Shown here: positions 10,583 to 19,659 of the stretch, piece by piece
Position numbering within the stretch: the stretch's first letter is position 1
How the letters are laid out: every line of letters begins with the position of its first letter
Assembly (NCBI GenBank): GCA_009920765.1
Contig: RFZJ01000008.1
Location: 1-64,000 of the forward strand
Length of the DNA stretch: 64,000 nt
DNA from: Planctomycetota bacterium
GTDB taxonomy: Bacteria; Planctomycetota; Planctomycetia; Gemmatales; Gemmataceae
Direction: 5' to 3'
Made by a program: the position numbers and the translations under genes
The notes under the pieces: generated by a model
Seen by the model: the letters and a program-made list of their open reading frames with translations, nothing else
Databases searched by the model: none
Told to the model about the DNA's origin: nothing

Positions 10583-11950
10583 TCAACGCATGTCGGGTTG
10601 TAAACAACGCACTCTTATTCCTTCGTCTTCAAGCACTCTTTCAGCAGCCAGATACCCGGACCGCACCGCACCTTCCATGGTTGCAGGCCACCCTGTTTGG
10701 GTATAATCCCCTGCAAGATAAAGGCCTTTGATCCGTGTGGCTTGCAAGGGCCTAAATTCATCCACACCATACGAAGATTCAAAAGTGGCCTGCTTCTCGC
10801 TAACCACTCTTCCACGAATCAACTGCGCTTTAGTAACATCCTCAAAGAAAGCTGGTAGTTCCCCTAAAATTGTTTTTAACACCGCATCATGTCCACTTGT
10901 AAGCAATTCTGCTGAAGAACTGATTACCACTTGGTAATAATATTCTCCCTGCTCGTTTTTTCCCCGGGAGAAAAGCCACTGGCCGATGGAATCCAAAAGC
11001 ACAACATGCGGGAGGTCGGTTATCGGCCGATCAAACCATAAATGCACACTGGTGATTGGTGCAGTTCTCAACCCTTGTAACATTCCTATAGCTGGGTCTA
11101 AATCGGCTAATGGACCAAGCAAATCTGCAACCCGCTGAAAAGGCACTGCAATTACTATATTATTTGCATTGATCACTTCAGCGTTATCTAACAGCACTTC
11201 CCAGGAAGCATCACTTTTTATTCCCACCTTTTTAACGGCATTACCCAGGCGAATATCTACACCTTCACACTTAAGCCAATTAATAACTTCTTCGCCATAA
11301 AGTCTGGAAAGAGGCACCACAGGTAATCCGAGTTCATAGGCTTTGGAGTTTTTCCAAAACACATCGACAAAGACCTTACGAGCGTAATGCAATCCTACTT
11401 TTTCCATGGGCGTATTTAATGCACTAATCAAAACCGGAGCCCAAAAACGATCAATGCAACGCTGGGACTGAAAATGATTGAATAACCATTCCAAAAAAGG
11501 TGAATCTTCTTCTTCCTTCGTTAACCTTAATAACGCCATCCCCAAACCTAATCTGATTTTTTCATTCCAATTGAGAAAATGGGCACCTAAAAAACTCTTG
11601 GCAAAATGCAAAGGAGCAGGCAATTGGGTGCCCTTAAAAAGACTGGTTTTGCCATCGGGGGTCCGCCAAAACATGCTTGGCTCATCTTTTATGTAATGAC
11701 TTATGCCAATTTTTTCACAAAAATACTGCAAGTTTGTACAGCATTTCATACTTACATGCTGGCAATTATCAATTAGGTCGCCACTTGCAGAATCAACAAA
11801 AGATGTGGCCCTACCCCCTATTTTTCCCTTGGATTCAATTAAAATTACCTTTAATCCCTGCTTGGACAAGGTTCCTGCGACTGCCAAACCTGCCAATCCA
11901 CCACCGATTACTACCGTAATTGCTTTTTCCATACCTAACTTTATGTTCAT
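10583..11950 (-). CDS. hpnE: FAD-dependent amine-oxidase/desaturase-like protein, HpnE-like
   Basis: About 455 residues. The N-terminus holds a Rossmann FAD motif (VVIGGGLAGL, then ESKGKIGGRATSF), and the C-terminus has the family-typical FAD-closing segment (GLYLAGDYTQTGWPATMEGAVRSG, broken here only by length). DNCQHVSMKCCTNL and LPAPLHFAKSFL match hydroxysqualene dehydroxylase (HpnE), which removes the hydroxyl of hydroxysqualene to make squalene for hopanoids. A phytoene-desaturase relative cannot be excluded. No other hpn gene is present here. ATG 11932 (MEKAITVV) is an equally good start; neither has a strong ribosome site. Confidence 0.75.
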   Translation of the reverse strand: MNIKLGMEKAITVVIGGGLAGLAVAGTLSKQGLKVILIESKGKIGGRATSFVDSASGDLIDNCQHVSMKCCTNLQYFCEKIGISHYIKDEPSMFWRTPDGKTSLFKGTQLPAPLHFAKSFLGAHFLNWNEKIRLGLGMALLRLTKEEEDSPFLEWLFNHFQSQRCIDRFWAPVLISALNTPMEKVGLHYARKVFVDVFWKNSKAYELGLPVVPLSRLYGEEVINWLKCEGVDIRLGNAVKKVGIKSDASWEVLLDNAEVINANNIVIAVPFQRVADLLGPLADLDPAIGMLQGLRTAPITSVHLWFDRPITDLPHVVLLDSIGQWLFSRGKNEQGEYYYQVVISSSAELLTSGHDAVLKTILGELPAFFEDVTKAQLIRGRVVSEKQATFESSYGVDEFRPLQATRIKGLYLAGDYTQTGWPATMEGAVRSGYLAAERVLEDEGIRVRCLQPDMR

Positions 11951-11976
11951 TAATCCATAAACTCATCTTGCCGAGA

Positions 11977-12006
11977 TTGAATGCAGAACTTATCTTTTAT
12001 TATAGG
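11977..12006 (+). promoter_or_regulatory. Possible promoter for tRNA-Asn
   Basis: TTGAAT at 11977-11982 is 17-18 bases from TTATAG/TATAGG at 12000-12006, about 30 bases before the mature tRNA. A second pair, TTGCCG and TATCTT with 17 bases between, overlaps it. The choice between them is not resolved. Confidence 0.3.
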
Positions 12007-12035
12007 TAATGCAAGAAAATGTCTTGGTACCAGAT

Positions 12036-12107
12036 TTCCCGATAGCTCAATGGTAGAGCGCCTCGCTGTTAACGAGGATGTTCAAGGTTCGAGTCCTTGT
12101 CGGGAAG
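12036..12107 (+). tRNA. tRNA-Asn (anticodon GTT)
   Basis: A 72-base cloverleaf. The acceptor TTCCCGA pairs with TCGGGAA and is followed by discriminator G, as usual for tRNA-Asn. T8-A9, D-arm GCTC/GAGC, anticodon stem CCTCG/CGAGG with loop CTGTTAA, and T-arm CAAGG-TTCGAGT-CCTTG are all present. CCA is not encoded. Confidence 0.95.
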
Positions 12108-12684
12108 CTTTTCTTTTTCGCGAAATATTTAGTTAATATTTGATACACCCAAAACGTCGAAACCGAGACCTTTTGGCGTTTTACTTTTTACCAAAGTAGC
12201 TTGAAAACTTCTGGCAAGCCTATTCTAATTCGAGCTTTCCCATTTTTGCACAAGAGCGCCGCTTCTTGGCTCCTTTTACCGTTTTCCCCCAAAAACTCTC
12301 TGACTCTCTTACGCCGGCCGGTTCTAGGTTAACAACCTGGTTGGTTTCGGACATCAAAAGCAATCGGACACGAAAAGTACTCCACTTCCGGGCCGCATGG
12401 CAGCAAGTGCCACTCCGCAAAGATGTCCCTACCATATTTGATCATCCTGATGACCTGCTAATTTTTTGCACTGAGAAACGCCAAGACGAACACTTCAAGA
12501 ATAAACTTTAAAGTGAAAATGCGTTTCGAGAAGAAATCCCATTATCACAGGGATGCCAAGAGTTGATTTTAAAAATCGTCTAACCTTCCTTCGCCACCTT
12601 TTGAACCCGTATCATAATATTCCAAAATGGCCATGCGCCTAGCTTTGCCAAGAAAGGTTTTTAGAGCCTACAACGATTTCATTC
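12108..12684. other. Gene-poor stretch after tRNA-Asn
   Basis: No convincing gene. The part at 12220-12511 is open on both strands in overlapping frames: minus 12220-12435 has 71 codons with AGGA upstream, plus 12266-12511 has 81 codons. I do not recognise either peptide. Base texture here seems richer in G and C than the flanks (by eye). It could be a decayed element inserted next to the tRNA. Confidence 0.4.
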
Positions 12685-13374
12685 TCATCGCGATAAAGCA
12701 GTTATCCGCACTTCAACCGTATTGCTTTCGGGTCTAACCTGACCCGACACGGCTTGCGTGAACTCCGCCCGAACATGATAAATACCTGCAGGCAAATGAT
12801 CTGTTTCTGTTTGGTTTTGCATGTGACGAAAGGTTTGCCCCGTTGTCGCGAACTTGTATTGCGTTCTGCCGATCTCACCCGGCTTCAATCCATGTCCTTT
12901 TTTTGCCGCCAGCAAAGGGTTCAGCAACTGAAAATCGCCAGGACGCCTCAACCACTGTCCAAAGTAAAAGTTCCAAGCGCATTGCATCTTATCTCCCCCA
13001 CCTGATGGTAGGATTACATCCTTGTCAGAGACATTCTTGACCCGAATCTCGAACTCGATCGGTTCGCCTGTCTGCACTTCTGTCTTTAAAGCCCTGATAT
13101 TCATGACCAGCCCACCTTTTTCCTTACCCCAAGCGAGTTTCTCTTCGACGGTGCCACCTCCCGCCTCGTTCGCCTTCGTGTCTGGGGAGACTTCTGAATC
13201 AGCGACCTTGAAACGCTCTTCGGATGAGGGCTTGCCTTTTGGCGCTATCTCCGGTTTCTGAAAACTTGGCGGGCTGTCAGACAGCTTCGAACAACTTAGC
13301 ATTACCAAGCAGGGGAGTACCGCTAACAATATCATGCCAATCTTCATTCCTAATCTCAGGTTTTTCTTGCTCAT
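12685..13374 (-). CDS. Putative lipoprotein of unknown function with Ig-like/BsuPI-type domain
   Basis: 229 residues. A hydrophobic leader (IGMILLAVLPCLVMLSC) ends at a likely lipidated Cys near residue 28, followed by a low-complexity linker. The C-terminal half (from about residue 85) has the strand pattern of proteinase-inhibitor BsuPI-like or other Ig-like domains: ALKTEVQTGEPIEFEIRV, KNVSDKDVILPS, HLPAGIYHVRAEF. ATG 13374 has GAGG seven bases upstream. It stands alone between two gene-poor stretches, and its codon texture is more GC-rich than its neighbours. Function unknown. Confidence 0.7.
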   Translation of the reverse strand: MSKKNLRLGMKIGMILLAVLPCLVMLSCSKLSDSPPSFQKPEIAPKGKPSSEERFKVADSEVSPDTKANEAGGGTVEEKLAWGKEKGGLVMNIRALKTEVQTGEPIEFEIRVKNVSDKDVILPSGGGDKMQCAWNFYFGQWLRRPGDFQLLNPLLAAKKGHGLKPGEIGRTQYKFATTGQTFRHMQNQTETDHLPAGIYHVRAEFTQAVSGQVRPESNTVEVRITALSR

Positions 13375-13808
13375 CTGTTAGCCTCTGTTTTCTAAACATA
13401 AAAAAGTACAAGTGTTTCTCGCCTGGGTGTCGTTAAATTAATGCATCTTACTGGAAAATGCCCCACAACCTGTAACAGTACCGTTAAAAGACTCAGTGAG
13501 GTTTGAGACGACTGAGAGACCGTCTTGCTGGGCCGCCAATGGCTATATCTAGGGCCCCGAAGAAGAATACTTCCATCGCATCCCTCCCTGTGCCAAAATT
13601 AAATCTCAAGGTAGACAAATTAACAAACCCCGAAGGCTACCCCAAACGTGGCACAGGTTTTAAGGGGTAGAGGTAAGTTTGGAGCTTGCTTTCAAAGAGG
13701 TTGATAGGTAATGGTCATACTAGCATTTTCTGTTAACTTTAACTGACCATTCTTAACTGAGTACCTTCGTTTTTACCAATGAAATAGTCTCGAACCCTAT
13801 AACTACCG
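13375..13808. other. Gene-poor stretch with one hairpin
   Basis: No supported gene. A 7-bp inverted repeat CTACCCC (13637-13643) / GGGGTAG (13664-13670) has a 20-base loop and no T-tract. Nothing else recognisable. Confidence 0.4.
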
Positions 13809-14819
13809 CTATTTCCCTGAAGTTATAGCCTTCTCCATCAAGAACTTCCATTCCCATACTATATTCTCTAACGCTTTTGGATCTTTTTTAATGTGATAAG
13901 CAAGCCTCATTTTCTTGGAACTCACCTCAACAACGAAGAATCCTTTTTCCGTTTGCCCCGTGTTAATACAATCTAAAAGCCTTTCTTCTCCATCGGGTTT
14001 CCACTTTTTCAAACCTGTACCACTATGCCCATAAAAAAAGCCAATAACATTGTAAGGCTTCAAGGCATTATAAAAGTCAGCCCAATCTTCCGGGTTCCAC
14101 CAATCAGTATCAACCCCACAATGAGACATTACCACAACAGGTCTCCCGCTTTTTCCAACATTTTTTTTAAGATCCTCTTTTACAAAAGAAAGAGCTCCTT
14201 GAGGGTCATGCCAGGGGAGGGAATAACGAACTTTTACATGCTGTTTGTCTGCAGGATAAAGATTGGCCTGAATAAAATGAACCTCATTCCAATCCCAGGA
14301 ATAATGTAACCCATTATCCGCAATATTTGAGATTCTTCCGGCATTCTTTCGCATGATGTTTCGAGCTTTAATTTGTGCTTGAACACTAAACCCAAATTTT
14401 TCTTTACCAATTGGGGGGCCATCATGATTTCCCCAACCTTCAAAAACAGGAAACTTCAACAACCCATCTTTTCCATCCAAACCAAAATGCTTTTCAAAGT
14501 TACGCCATTGCCCTGCGGTTTCATCCCTTCTATCTCCATCATCGATCAAGTCACCTAGTGCCAATACGCCTTTTGGATTAGAAATTTTTCCTCCTCCTAA
14601 TTTTTCAGGCCAGAGAGTTCCCGGGAGAGCATTCATTCTTTCGAGGGTTAGTTTATTTCGATCATTTCGATCTAGGTTTTGAATAAATTCAAAATGAGAA
14701 TCTGATGTGACAAAGAATGTTATGGGTTCGGCTATTTCGGGTGCAGCTACAATAATCAAGGGAAAAGATATCAAGACGATCGTTTGCAAGAGGAGCGCCC
14801 CAACAATACATCTATTCAT
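13809..14819 (-). CDS. Secreted calcineurin-like metallophosphoesterase
   Basis: 336 residues with a signal peptide (residues ~1-26, ending IIVAA). The dinuclear-metal motifs appear in order: DSH in FFVTSDSHFEF, GDLIDDGD, GNHDG, MSHCG and a GHSGTG segment in place of the classic GHxH. These proteins hydrolyse phosphomonoesters or diesters in the periplasm. A second, differently built member is at 25.1 kb. AAGGGGG just upstream of ATG 14819 supports the start. The gene is divergent from the malonate cassette. Confidence 0.85.
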   Translation of the reverse strand: MNRCIVGALLLQTIVLISFPLIIVAAPEIAEPITFFVTSDSHFEFIQNLDRNDRNKLTLERMNALPGTLWPEKLGGGKISNPKGVLALGDLIDDGDRRDETAGQWRNFEKHFGLDGKDGLLKFPVFEGWGNHDGPPIGKEKFGFSVQAQIKARNIMRKNAGRISNIADNGLHYSWDWNEVHFIQANLYPADKQHVKVRYSLPWHDPQGALSFVKEDLKKNVGKSGRPVVVMSHCGVDTDWWNPEDWADFYNALKPYNVIGFFYGHSGTGLKKWKPDGEERLLDCINTGQTEKGFFVVEVSSKKMRLAYHIKKDPKALENIVWEWKFLMEKAITSGK

Positions 14820-15093
14820 AAATCCCCCTTAAAGACAACTGCTCAACAAAAACGTCCCAACAAGAAAAACGAATCAATCCAGAAACTAATTTACCACTTG
14901 CCTCAAACAACCCAAATAATAAATATCAATTTTCAATTGCCTTCTTATGTTACAACCTATAAATGCTACAAACACATAAATCATCAACTAAACCCTGAGT
15001 TGGTATTACACTATTTTTTTGAATCGACCAAATCCTTGCCCAAGCATTTAAATCAATGGTATCATTCCATCTGAAAAAAAACCTGGAGCACCC

Positions 15094-15468
15094 ATGATCA
15101 TTTACGGAACTGCATTACTGTCAATATGCCTACTCTTGGGTTTAACCCTGGGCAGAATGCTGGGCAATCTCGCAGGTGTTGATGCCGATATTGGCGGAGT
15201 TGGGATTTCCATGCTTTTACTCATAGCAATCTGCAATTATCTTCAACGAATTGGGCGTATGAAACCTCCCACAGAGGCTGGCATTACATTCTGGGGATCC
15301 ATTTATATTCCAATCGTTGTAGCTATGGCGGCAAGCCAGAATGTATTAGCTGCATTACAAGGCGGGGCAGTCGCACTCCTTGCTGGCACTTTTACCGTTG
15401 GGGCAAGCTTTGCTATTGTTAGTTTTTTTGTAAAAGTGGGGAACAATAATTCACCCGCAAAAGGTTGA
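15094..15468 (+). CDS. madL: Malonate transporter subunit MadL
   Basis: 124 residues, almost wholly hydrophobic, with about four membrane spans. The family-typical GVDADIGGVGISMLLLI segment and the PTEAGITFWG region match the small MadL subunit of the Na+-dependent malonate symporter. The gene ends three bases before madM, which encodes the large subunit. The pair brings malonate across the inner membrane. Confidence 0.9.
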   Translation: MIIYGTALLSICLLLGLTLGRMLGNLAGVDADIGGVGISMLLLIAICNYLQRIGRMKPPTEAGITFWGSIYIPIVVAMAASQNVLAALQGGAVALLAGTFTVGASFAIVSFFVKVGNNNSPAKG

Positions 15469-15471
15469 TTC

Positions 15472-16245
15472 ATGCTAAATGCATTCCAATCATTAGAAAT
15501 CGTATTAATAAAAAACTCTCTTCTGGTGGCATTTGCCATCATGGGTGCAACTGTCTGGATTTCGTACTTTTTATCAGATCGACTGACACAGGGTCGTCTG
15601 CATGGCTCTGCGATCGCAATATTTATCGGTTTAGTCATGGCATGCATAGGGGGCATTATTACGAACGGAAAACAAGGTATCGCAGATATTACAGCCCTTT
15701 CTGGAATTGGATTGATGGGTGGGGCAATGCTTCGAGATTTGGCTATCGTTGCCACGGCCTTCGGGGTAAGAGCGGAGGAGTTCGGCAAAAGCGGGCTTAT
15801 TGGAATACTTTCCTTGTTTACAGGAATTACATTATCTTTTGCAGTTGGTGGAGCAGTTGCATATTCCTTTGGTTACCGCGATGCAGCCAGCATTACAACG
15901 ATTGGCGCAGGCTCTGCAACCTATATTGTCGGCCCGGTGACAGGCAGTGCCATCGGGGCAACTTCTGAAGTAATCGCGTTAAGCGTTGCGGCAGGTTTGG
16001 TCAAAGCAATTTTGGTGATGATACTTACACCATTCCTAGCCAAACACATTGGATTAAATAACCCCCGGGCAGCGATGATCTTTGGTGGAATAATGGGAAC
16101 CAATAGTGGAGTAATGGCAGGGCTTGCATCCACGGATCCCAAACTCGTACCTTATGGCGCAATGACAGCAACTTTCTACACCGGCCTTGGTTGCCTACTT
16201 GGCCCTTCGGTTATTTTTATTTTCATACGCACTATTTTTGGATAA
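15472..16245 (+). CDS. madM: Malonate transporter subunit MadM
   Basis: 257 residues with about seven to eight membrane spans and glycine-rich helices (GIGLMGGAMLRDLAIVATAFG, GSATYIVGPVTGSAIGATSE). This matches the large subunit of the MadLM malonate:Na+ symporter. It follows madL by three bases and precedes a malonyl-CoA-synthetase-like gene by two, so the three are almost certainly one transcript. Confidence 0.9.
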   Translation: MLNAFQSLEIVLIKNSLLVAFAIMGATVWISYFLSDRLTQGRLHGSAIAIFIGLVMACIGGIITNGKQGIADITALSGIGLMGGAMLRDLAIVATAFGVRAEEFGKSGLIGILSLFTGITLSFAVGGAVAYSFGYRDAASITTIGAGSATYIVGPVTGSAIGATSEVIALSVAAGLVKAILVMILTPFLAKHIGLNNPRAAMIFGGIMGTNSGVMAGLASTDPKLVPYGAMTATFYTGLGCLLGPSVIFIFIRTIFG

Positions 16246-16247
16246 AC

Positions 16248-17750
16248 ATGAACGAATTATCAATTATAAAACACGCAAAGTTACATCGCGATTCCATAGC
16301 TTTTAAAAATGAATTAAGCCAACAGACTTACCAAAATCTGCTCGATCGTTCCGAGCAATTAGCAGCAAAACTTCTGGAAAACGATAGCGATTTAAACTGT
16401 GCCACTATTGCGATGCTCATTCCCGCCGATTCTGATTTTGTTTGTGTTCAATGGGCTATTTGGCGAGCAGGAGGAATCATGCTGCCTTTATGCCTTTCCG
16501 CAACCCTACCTGAATGGGAATACGCTCTTGGCGATTCAAATACAAGCATGTTAATTACTACCCAAGAACTGAAACCTGAGATTAGTGACTTATGCAGCAG
16601 ATTAAATGTACGCCTTTTAACCATCGAATCATATCATTCAAAAAAAGAAATAGTTCTACCAACAATAAAAAACTCACGGCCTGCAATGATTTTATACACC
16701 AGCGGAACCACCAACAAACCCAAGGGAGTTCTTACAACGCATGCCAACATTGAGGCCCAGATCGAAAGTCTGGTAGAGGCATGGAAATGGGAAGCCTCTG
16801 ATAGAATCCCCTTATTTCTACCGTTACATCACATCCACGGGATCATCAATGTAATTTGCTGTGCAATGTGGTCCGGAGCATTGGTTGAACCCTTCAACCG
16901 CTTTGACATCCATGCAATTACAAACCGAGTTAGTCAGGATGCTTACACCATCTTCATGGCAGTGCCTACAATCTATGTGAAGTTGATTCAAATGATTGAA
17001 AGTATTGAAAAAAGTTCAAGAGACCGAATCATTGCAGGATTTAAAAAAATGCGCTTGATGGTTTCCGGATCCGCCGCCCTTCCCACCACCGTGCATGATC
17101 GTTGGTTTCAACTTACGGGGCAAAAACTTTTGGAACGATATGGTATGACAGAGATAGGCATGGCACTTTCCAACCCCTATGATGGCGAACGCCGTCCCGG
17201 TTCGGTGGGTAAACCTTTACCTGGGGTAAACATTCGGCTTAAATCTGATTCGGGTAAATTAATAAGGAATGAAAATGAACCGGGAGAAATACAAATTTCT
17301 GGCCCCGGTGTTTTCAAAGAGTATTGGAATCGCCCTCAAATAACCTCTGAATCTTTCGAAGATGAAATCTGGTTTCGCACAGGTGATATGGCTGTGATAG
17401 AAACCGGTTATTACCGAATTATGGGAAGGCTCTCAACCGACATCATAAAAAGCGGGGGATATAAGCTATCAGCATTGGAAATCGAATCAACCATTCTTCA
17501 GCACCCAAACATCAGCGAATGTGCAGTTGTTGGAATCGAAGATGAAACATGGGGTGAAGCCGTTGCAGTGGCGGTAATATTAAAAGAATCAACGACGTTG
17601 AAATTAGAGGATTTTCGAGAGTGGTGCCGTATCAGGTTATCGGTCTACAAGATCCCGAAGCATTTAATAACAGTGAAAGAGTTACCTAAAAATGCCATGG
17701 GCAAAGTGATAAAAAAAGAAGTAAGCGCCCTATTCAAATATGAGAAATAA
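16248..17750 (+). CDS. matB: Malonyl-CoA synthetase-like acyl-CoA ligase (MatB)
   Basis: A 500-residue ANL-superfamily adenylating enzyme. The ATP P-loop is ILYTSGTTNKPKG (near residue 145). Further markers are YGMTEIGMALSNPYDGERRPGSVG, the hinge FRTGDMA...GRLSTDIIKSGGYKLS and the C-terminal catalytic Lys in PKNAMGKVIKK. The GMTEIGMALSNPY segment is characteristic of MatB, which converts malonate, CoA and ATP to malonyl-CoA. The frame is open to 16191, but ATG 16248, two bases after the madM stop, gives the family start. Context with madLM supports malonate as substrate. Confidence 0.88.
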   Translation: MNELSIIKHAKLHRDSIAFKNELSQQTYQNLLDRSEQLAAKLLENDSDLNCATIAMLIPADSDFVCVQWAIWRAGGIMLPLCLSATLPEWEYALGDSNTSMLITTQELKPEISDLCSRLNVRLLTIESYHSKKEIVLPTIKNSRPAMILYTSGTTNKPKGVLTTHANIEAQIESLVEAWKWEASDRIPLFLPLHHIHGIINVICCAMWSGALVEPFNRFDIHAITNRVSQDAYTIFMAVPTIYVKLIQMIESIEKSSRDRIIAGFKKMRLMVSGSAALPTTVHDRWFQLTGQKLLERYGMTEIGMALSNPYDGERRPGSVGKPLPGVNIRLKSDSGKLIRNENEPGEIQISGPGVFKEYWNRPQITSESFEDEIWFRTGDMAVIETGYYRIMGRLSTDIIKSGGYKLSALEIESTILQHPNISECAVVGIEDETWGEAVAVAVILKESTTLKLEDFREWCRIRLSVYKIPKHLITVKELPKNAMGKVIKKEVSALFKYEK

Positions 17751-19119
17751 ACAGATGAATAAGAAGTTCGGATTTTCAACATTAATCCCTAACATTTTGA
17801 CAACTGTTGTTTTTTTACTAACTCACGGGAACCTATCGGCCCAAATCAATTGGCCACAGTTTCGTGGGATTGAAGCACGTGGCATAAGTTCAGAAGCTAA
17901 TCTTCCAAGCAAATGGTCTGCTACTGAAAATATCGCATGGAAATTCGATATCCCGGGCAGGGGATGGTCTTCGCCGATCGTTTGGGGTGATCACATTTTT
18001 CTCACATCGGTTATCAATTCCGGAACAACCGAAGACCCTAAAAAAGGATTGTACTTTGGAGGAGAACGGCCAAAACCACCAACTTCTATTAATCAATATA
18101 AAGTTTTCTGCCTCAATTTATACACTGGCAAAACTATCTGGGAACGACTTGCTTATGAAGGCATCCCTGAAACACCCATTCACATTAAAAGCAGCTATGC
18201 TTCTGAAACACCTGTAACCGATGGCGAACGTGTCTACTGCCTTTTCGGCAACTTGGGAGTTTTTTGCTACGATTTTCAAGGAAATTGTATTTGGAAACTT
18301 AAACTGAAACCAGAAAAGACTCGTTTTGGTTGGGGCACGGCTGCATCTCCAGTGCTTCACAAAGGCAGGCTTTATATTGTGAATGACAACGAAAGTGATT
18401 CATACATTCTTGCGTTGGATTCCAAAACAGGAAAAGAATTGTTCAGAGTTTCAAGAGATGAAAAAAGTAATTGGGCCACTCCTTATATTTGGCAAAACAG
18501 ACTTCGCACTGAAATTGTAACTGCGGGTAGCGGAAAAGTTCGTTCATACAACCTCGAAGGAAGGCTTCTTTGGACTTTGGAAAAAATGTCCAGTATCACC
18601 ATCGCAACTCCCTATGAAAACAACGGGCTGCTTTACATCAGTTCTGGTTATATTCTGGACCGATCAAAACCCATTTATGCGATCAGACCTGGGGCTGAAG
18701 GGAACATATCTTTAAAAAAGGGCGAGACTTCGAATAGTTTCATCGCCTGGAGTCAACCCAACTCTGGCCCTTACAATCCTACTTCCATCATTTACAAAAA
18801 CCTTTTATATGTACTTTATGACCGAGGATTGGTTGCCTGTTTTAACCCAACTGATGGCAAAGAAATTTACACTCCCCAGCGCATTCCGAATGGTGGATCC
18901 TTCACTTCATCCCCTTGGGCCTATGATGACAAAATCTTCTTCCTGAACGAGGATGGCACCACTTTTGCCCTGAAAGCAGGAAAAGATTTTCAAATCTTAC
19001 ACAGCAATACCCTTGCAGCAGATGATATGGGCATGGCCTCACCCGCGATTGCCGGGGACAGGCTTTTGGTCCGAACTGCAGCAAGGATATATTGCATTAG
19101 AAATAAAGATCCTAAATAA
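17740..19119 (+). CDS. Secreted PQQ-like beta-propeller protein
   Basis: About 459 residues. A signal peptide (PNILTTVVFLLTHGNLSAQ) is followed by INWPQFRGIEARGISSEANLPSKW, the usual opening of planctomycete PQQ-repeat propellers, and by repeated LDSKTGKELF / LNLYTGKTIW blades. Such proteins bind substrates or act as scaffolds; no PQQ-dehydrogenase active site is evident. The start overlaps the matB stop by 11 bases; ATG 17755 gives the same mature protein. It is probably carried on the malonate transcript, but a functional link is unproven. A second copy of the type is at 41.9 kb. Confidence 0.83.
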   Translation: MRNKQMNKKFGFSTLIPNILTTVVFLLTHGNLSAQINWPQFRGIEARGISSEANLPSKWSATENIAWKFDIPGRGWSSPIVWGDHIFLTSVINSGTTEDPKKGLYFGGERPKPPTSINQYKVFCLNLYTGKTIWERLAYEGIPETPIHIKSSYASETPVTDGERVYCLFGNLGVFCYDFQGNCIWKLKLKPEKTRFGWGTAASPVLHKGRLYIVNDNESDSYILALDSKTGKELFRVSRDEKSNWATPYIWQNRLRTEIVTAGSGKVRSYNLEGRLLWTLEKMSSITIATPYENNGLLYISSGYILDRSKPIYAIRPGAEGNISLKKGETSNSFIAWSQPNSGPYNPTSIIYKNLLYVLYDRGLVACFNPTDGKEIYTPQRIPNGGSFTSSPWAYDDKIFFLNEDGTTFALKAGKDFQILHSNTLAADDMGMASPAIAGDRLLVRTAARIYCIRNKDPK

Positions 19120-19161
19120 CGCCGAAGGCGTGTTTGCACAAAACGCACTTGGAGCATGCAA

Positions 19162-19470
19162 TTAACAGGGAGCAAGAATCTGCAACTGAATGGATTTCAC
19201 ATAAGTTTTTACTTTAGGCCGAAAATCGATCATGTGCTGGGCATTGCGATGAGCATTGAGTGCATCTAGATCTGCCCATTTTTCAATAACGATCACGGTG
19301 TTCTCACGTAACGGAGGTTGATCAACAGAACCGCTTGGGAGATCAACAGCAGGACCATATTCTAGACATCCTTTTTCAGCTTTAACCAAAGGAACAATTT
19401 TTTTCATTTCTCCGACAAATAAATCCCTGGTCCCGGGGTTCAAATCAATTATTGCAATCACATGAATCAT
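19162..19470 (-). CDS. Antibiotic-biosynthesis-monooxygenase (ABM) domain protein
   Basis: A 102-residue single ferredoxin-like domain. MIHVIAIIDLNPG, VKAEKGCLEY, VIVIEKWADLDALNAHR and HMIDFRPKVK are in the order of YgiN/ABM proteins, which oxidise quinones or act on small aromatics as dimers without bound cofactors. It is divergent from the sigma factor gene, with 189 bases holding two palindromes between them, so the two may share regulation. Confidence 0.82.
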   Translation of the reverse strand: MIHVIAIIDLNPGTRDLFVGEMKKIVPLVKAEKGCLEYGPAVDLPSGSVDQPPLRENTVIVIEKWADLDALNAHRNAQHMIDFRPKVKTYVKSIQLQILAPC

Positions 19471-19508
19471 AATAAATCCTCACCTAATTAATAATTCCTT
19501 GTTTAATA

Positions 19509-19596
19509 AAACACCTTTATAAAGAATAACATTAAAATCATTGTGTTTAAACACCTTTGCCACCGAATCTGCTTTTTGTGATTTTTAAAAAATCAC
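19509..19596. promoter_or_regulatory. Palindromes and direct repeats in the divergent promoter region
   Basis: Between the ABM and sigma-factor starts there are: GTGTTTAAACAC (19543-19554, perfect 12-bp palindrome), GTGATTTTTAAAAAATCAC (19578-19596, two 9-base arms around one base), and the direct repeat AAACACCTTT at 19509 and 19549, 40 bases apart. These are candidate operator sites; the binding protein is unknown. The second palindrome is not a terminator for ABM, which is transcribed away from it. Confidence 0.45.
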
Positions 19597-19659
19597 GGTC
19601 ATAAAAGACCCAATAATGTTAAGTATAAATAGAAATCAAACTCGCTATTATGGTGAAAA

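Noticed and set aside
12266..12511. Plus-strand open frame of 81 codons
   Set aside because: No ribosome site and no recognised family; it overlaps another open frame on the opposite strand (12220-12435). Kept only as part of the gene-poor stretch.
19119..19131. Short hairpin ACGCC-GAA-GGCGT after the PQQ gene
   Set aside because: Only five base pairs with a weak following T-run; not strong enough to call a terminator.
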